Shown in pieces: positions 60,778 to 64,000 of a DNA stretch of 64,000 nt (positions are counted from its first letter, which is position 1; every line of letters begins with the position of its first letter). The notes below the pieces were generated by a model, which searched no databases, had not been told where the DNA came from, and was given only the letters and a program-made list of their open reading frames with translations. The stretch spans positions 372,001 through 436,000 of the forward strand of contig JACJID010000001.1 in NCBI GenBank assembly GCA_014138725.1. The letters are read 5' to 3'. Source of the stretch: Kutzneria viridogrisea. GTDB taxonomy: Bacteria; Actinomycetota; Actinomycetes; Mycobacteriales; Pseudonocardiaceae. The translations under genes and the position numbers were made by a program.

Positions 60778-62199
60778 GTGGACGTGGTGGTTGCCGGGGC
60801 GGGGCCCACGGGGCTCGTGGTGGCGATCGAGTTGGCCAGGCGCGGGGTGGGCGTGCGCGTGGTGGACCGGGCCGCGGAGTTCGCGGCCAACTCGCGCAGC
60901 GACTCGTTGCGGCCCCGCACCCTGGAGGTGTTCGAGGACCTCGGGGTGCTCGACGCGGTGCTCGCGGCGGGCAGCCACAAGTATCCGATGCGCGTGCATC
61001 ACAACGGTGTGCCGGTGCGGGAGCGGTCCACCTCCCGGCGGCAGGAGCCCACTCCCGACCGGCCCTACCCGAACATGTGGCTGCTCGGCCAGGCGCGGAC
61101 CGAGCAGGTGCTGCGGGACCGGCTCGCCGAGTTCGGGGTGCGCGTGGAACTGGACTGCGCCGTGACCGGCGTGGAGCAGGACGAGCACGGGGTTTCGATA
61201 CAACTGCATCACAACGAGACGGTGCGGGCGGCCTACCTGGTCGCGGCCGACGGGGGCAAGAGCTTCGTGCGCCGCGCACTGGGCGTGGCCTTCGAGGGCA
61301 GCACCGACGAGTCCACCCGGATGATGATCTGCGACGTGCTGGTGGACGGGCTGGACCGGGGCTGCTCGCACTGGTTCGCCCGCGCAGAGGCCCCCGGGGT
61401 CGGGCTCGCGCTGGTGCCGGTGTCAGGGCAGCCGCAGTTCCAGGTCCGCGCCGCGCTCGGCGCCGACCGGGAACCGGGCACGCTGGCGGAACTGCAGGCC
61501 CTGCTGGACCGGCTCTGCGACGGGCACCGGGTGCGGCTGCGCGAGCTGACCTGGTCCACCGTGCTGCGCTCGAACCTCCGTGTGGCGCAACGCTTCCGCG
61601 TGGGACGCGTGCTGCTCGCCGGCGACGCGGCGCACGTGCACCCGCCCACCGGCAGCCAGGGTCTCAACACCGGGGTGCAGGACGCGCACAACCTCGGCTG
61701 GAAGCTCGCCGCCGCCGTGTCGGGCGCACCCGAGGCCGAGCTGCTGCTGGACAGCTACGAGCAGGAGCGGCGCGCGGTAGCCCTGCGCGTCCACGCCATG
61801 ATCACCGACCTGATGCGCAGCTATACCGGGCGGACCGCGCACCCCGCCCCGCTGGAGGTCAGCTACCGGGACAGCCCGCTGTCGGTGGACGAGCGCCCCG
61901 CACCCAGCGGCCTGCGTGCTGGTGACCGCGCCCCCGACGCACCCCTGCTCGGCCCGGACGGGCGGCCCACCCGGCTGTTCGAGCTCTTCCGCGGGCCGCA
62001 CGCCACGCTGCTGGCCTTCGGCGAGGTCGCGGCCGACCGCCCGCACTGGCCCGGTGAGCTGCGCGCCCACCACATCGCGCCAGCCGGGACCCCGGGCGAA
62101 TTCGTCGACACCGCAGGGCACGCGTTCGCCGCCTACGGGGTCGCACCCGGCACGCAGGTGCTCGTCCGCCCGGACGGTCACATCGGCCGGGTGCGCTGA
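60778..62199 (+). CDS. FAD-dependent aromatic hydroxylase, lanthipeptide tailoring candidate
   Basis: A 473-residue group A flavin monooxygenase from GTG 60778 (AAGGAGAGGGG upstream). It has DVVVAGAGPTGLVVAIELA at the N-terminus, YLVAADGGKSFVRRALG near 160 (DG motif), and VLLAGDAAHVHPPTGSQGLN near 283 (GD motif), plus a C-terminal thioredoxin-like extension (~400-473), as in phenol/polyketide hydroxylases. It is the last gene of the operon. The only aromatic residue in the core peptide is Trp29, so hydroxylation there is the natural guess, and it is untested. Confidence 0.88.
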   Translation: MDVVVAGAGPTGLVVAIELARRGVGVRVVDRAAEFAANSRSDSLRPRTLEVFEDLGVLDAVLAAGSHKYPMRVHHNGVPVRERSTSRRQEPTPDRPYPNMWLLGQARTEQVLRDRLAEFGVRVELDCAVTGVEQDEHGVSIQLHHNETVRAAYLVAADGGKSFVRRALGVAFEGSTDESTRMMICDVLVDGLDRGCSHWFARAEAPGVGLALVPVSGQPQFQVRAALGADREPGTLAELQALLDRLCDGHRVRLRELTWSTVLRSNLRVAQRFRVGRVLLAGDAAHVHPPTGSQGLNTGVQDAHNLGWKLAAAVSGAPEAELLLDSYEQERRAVALRVHAMITDLMRSYTGRTAHPAPLEVSYRDSPLSVDERPAPSGLRAGDRAPDAPLLGPDGRPTRLFELFRGPHATLLAFGEVAADRPHWPGELRAHHIAPAGTPGEFVDTAGHAFAAYGVAPGTQVLVRPDGHIGRVR

Positions 62200-62203
62200 C
62201 CGC

Positions 62204-62953
62204 TCACAGCCGTCCGGCCTGGATCACCCGCCGCAGGAACTGCCAGGTCCGGTCGTGCTCCGGGTCGACCAGCACCCGCTCCGGCGGCCCGGACTCCACC
62301 AGCACCCCGCCGTCCAGGAAGCACACCCGGTCGGCCACCTGCCTGGCGAAGCCCATCTCGTGCGTGGCCATCAGGATCGTCGTGCCCTGCTCGGCCAGTT
62401 CCCGCACCAGCGCCAGCACCTCGCCGACCAGCTCCGGGTCCAACGCGCTGGTGATCTCGTCCAACAGCAGCAGCCGGGGCTCGTAGGCCAGCGCGCGCAC
62501 GATCGCCACCCGCTGCTGCTGCCCGCCGGAGAGCCGGTCGGGGTAGGAGCCCGCCCGGTCGGCCAGCCCGACCCTGGCCAGCAGGGCCCGCCCGCGCTCC
62601 TCGGCCTCCGCCCGGCCCAGCCCGTGCACCACGCGCGGGGCCAGGGTCACGTTGTCCAGCACCGACAGGTGCGGGAACAGGTTGTAGGACTGGAAGACCA
62701 CGCCCATCCGGCGGCGGGCCAGGTCCGGGTCCACCCTCGGATCGGAGACGTCCTGCCCGTCGAGCAGGATCTGCCCGTCGTCGATCTCCTCCAACAGGTT
62801 GACGCAGCGCAGCAGCGTGGACTTGCCCGAGCCGGAGGCGCCGATCAGCACCACGATCTCGTGCTCGCCGACCGCCACGTCCACCCCGTCGAGCACCCGG
62901 CGCTCGCCGTAGTCCTTGACCAGGCCCCGAACCTGGAGCACTTGCTCACTCAT
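62204..62953 (-). CDS. Polar amino-acid ABC transporter ATPase
   Basis: A 249-residue ATPase of the GlnQ/HisP type. Walker A is GASGSGKSTLL near residue 38, the signature LSGGQQQRVAIVRAL is near 141, Walker B LLLLDEITSALD near 161 and the switch His in ATHEMGFA near 196. It overlaps the permease gene by ATGA. It provides energy for amino-acid uptake across the membrane. The stop lies 4 bp from the convergent monooxygenase. Confidence 0.94.
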   Translation of the reverse strand: MSEQVLQVRGLVKDYGERRVLDGVDVAVGEHEIVVLIGASGSGKSTLLRCVNLLEEIDDGQILLDGQDVSDPRVDPDLARRRMGVVFQSYNLFPHLSVLDNVTLAPRVVHGLGRAEAEERGRALLARVGLADRAGSYPDRLSGGQQQRVAIVRALAYEPRLLLLDEITSALDPELVGEVLALVRELAEQGTTILMATHEMGFARQVADRVCFLDGGVLVESGPPERVLVDPEHDRTWQFLRRVIQAGRL

Positions 62954-63783
62954 CCACTGCCCTCCCTGCGCGCCAGCCTGCGGCCCGCCGCGTCCGCCAG
63001 CCGTGCGCAGGGCACCGCCAGCAGCACGAACAGCAGACCGGCCACCACGTACGGCGTGAAGTCGTAGAACCGCGCGGTCGCGATCTGCGCCGCGCGCACC
63101 GCGTCCACCGCGCCCAGCACCGAGATCAGCCCGCAATCCTTCTGTAGGGCCACGAAGTCGTTGAGCAGCGGGGGCAGCACCCGGCGGACCGCCTGCGGCA
63201 CCACCACGATGCGCATCGTCTGCGCGTGGGTCAGCCCGATCGAGCGGGCCGCCGCCCGCTGCGAGGGGTGCACCGAGTCGATGCCAGCGCGGAACACCTC
63301 GGCCACGTAGGCGGAGTAGATCAGCACCAGCGCGATGCCGCCGAGCAGCACCGGGTCGTTGGGCACCCCGGACAGTCGCAGGCCGGGCAGCCCGAAGCCG
63401 ACCAGGTACAGGCAGATGATCAGCGGCAGGCCGCGGAACAGGTCCACGTAGCCGGTGGCCAGCGCGCGCACCGGGAACCACACCGGCCCGCGCAGGGTGC
63501 GCAGCGCGGCGATGCCCAGGCCCAGCACCAGGATCAGCAGTTCGCAGACCACCAGCACGCGCAGGTTCAGCCACAGCCCGTCCAGGATCGCGGGCAGCGC
63601 GGACACCGCCGTGTCCAGGTCCAGGAACGAGGACCGCACGGTGGACCAGCCGGGCGCGGAGGTGACCGCGAACCAGGCGACCACGGCGAAGACCACAGTG
63701 GACAGCAGGGCGACCGCGGTGGACCGCCTGGTGCGGGATCGCTTGTACGCCAGGCGATCCCGCTGCAACTGGCTGACCGTCAC
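62950..63783 (-). CDS. Polar amino-acid ABC transporter permease
   Basis: A 277-residue inner-membrane permease of the HisM/GlnP family with about six membrane segments. The EAA-like loop reads AAARSIGLTHAQTMRIVVVP near residue 178. GTG 63783 overlaps the stop of the binding-protein gene (GTGA), so it is preferred over an upstream ATG. Middle gene of the operon. Confidence 0.92.
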   Translation of the reverse strand: MTVSQLQRDRLAYKRSRTRRSTAVALLSTVVFAVVAWFAVTSAPGWSTVRSSFLDLDTAVSALPAILDGLWLNLRVLVVCELLILVLGLGIAALRTLRGPVWFPVRALATGYVDLFRGLPLIICLYLVGFGLPGLRLSGVPNDPVLLGGIALVLIYSAYVAEVFRAGIDSVHPSQRAAARSIGLTHAQTMRIVVVPQAVRRVLPPLLNDFVALQKDCGLISVLGAVDAVRAAQIATARFYDFTPYVVAGLLFVLLAVPCARLADAAGRRLARREGSG

Positions 63784-64000
63784 TTCAACACCGGGGCGTT
63801 GGCGTTGGTGGACAGCCACTGCGTGGTCAGCTTGCCGAGCGTGCCCTCCGAACGCAGCGCCTCGACCGCGGCGGACACGCAGCCGGTCAGCGGGCTGCCC
63901 TTGTCCAGCACCGCGCCGAACTGCTCGGCCCTGCCCGTGCCGGGCAGTTGCCCGACGATCACCGCGTCCTTGACCTCACCGGCCCCGGTGATCTCGAAGG
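63780..64000 (-). CDS. Amino-acid ABC transporter substrate-binding protein (partial)
   Basis: Only the C-terminal ~73 residues are in the window; the 5' part lies beyond 64000. The visible part (VIVGQLPGTGRAEQFGAVLD, then LTGCVSAAVEALRSEGTL and a closing QWL helix) matches the end of family 3 solute-binding proteins. Probably a secreted lipoprotein that captures a polar amino acid. Its stop overlaps the permease start, so the three genes form one operon. Confidence 0.85.
   Translation of the reverse strand, partial: FEITGAGEVKDAVIVGQLPGTGRAEQFGAVLDKGSPLTGCVSAAVEALRSEGTLGKLTTQWLSTNANAPVLK

Overview
The window is high-GC DNA from an actinomycete, most likely one of the Pseudonocardiales. It has a SARP/AfsR-type regulator, a SAV2177-type methyltransferase, two DUF222-HNH nucleases, many secreted proteins, GTG starts and GTGA/ATGA gene overlaps. 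The genus cannot be fixed from the sequence alone. I see no rRNA or tRNA gene, no complete insertion sequence and no CRISPR array.

Layout. 0.1-3.7 kb: a translationally coupled surface-polysaccharide operon (UDP-GlcNAc 2-epimerase, secreted DUF2334 deacetylase-like protein, small lipoprotein-like protein). 3.7-13.4 kb: a large P-loop NTPase with helical repeats, a phosphotransferase, small household genes, secreted beta-helix and esterase proteins, and a GntR regulator. 13.4-18.0 kb: an epsilon-poly-lysine-synthetase-like NRPS that overlaps a SET-domain methyltransferase gene. 18.2-22.3 kb: a flavin monooxygenase, a GH76 mannanase and an SGNH hydrolase with FG-GAP repeats. 22.4-24.35 kb: a possible new RiPP cassette consisting of a 42-residue precursor, a PaaK-like adenylating enzyme and a GRDP/DUF1399-like protein. 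24.4-27.2 kb: mmuM and htpG.

27.3-51.1 kb is framed by two inverted copies of one module: a DUF222-HNH endonuclease gene, 75 bp of leader, a ~115-bp inverted-repeat element, and arrays of a 21-bp GGGACTC motif. Inside the frame lie a SARP regulator, two secreted cell-wall hydrolases sharing a seven-bladed lectin-like propeller, a LacI regulator with a CebR-type operator, a lipid desaturase/reductase pair, a CHAP protein, a molybdopterin oxidoreductase, decayed DNA with two small unknown genes, and two secreted glycosidases (GH31 and DUF4038/GH140-like).

51-56.8 kb: a SAV2177-type methyltransferase, an ECF sigma factor coupled to a degenerate PAS-GGDEF-EAL protein, and a secreted S15 peptidase. 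56.9-62.2 kb: a class IV lanthipeptide cassette with LanL, a 43-residue LanA, a stand-alone LanC and an FAD monooxygenase. 62.2-64 kb: a polar amino-acid ABC transporter cut by the window end.

Two independent RiPP precursors were found by reading short frames. In both cases a perfect hairpin sits immediately after the precursor gene, as expected where precursor is made in excess over modifying enzyme.
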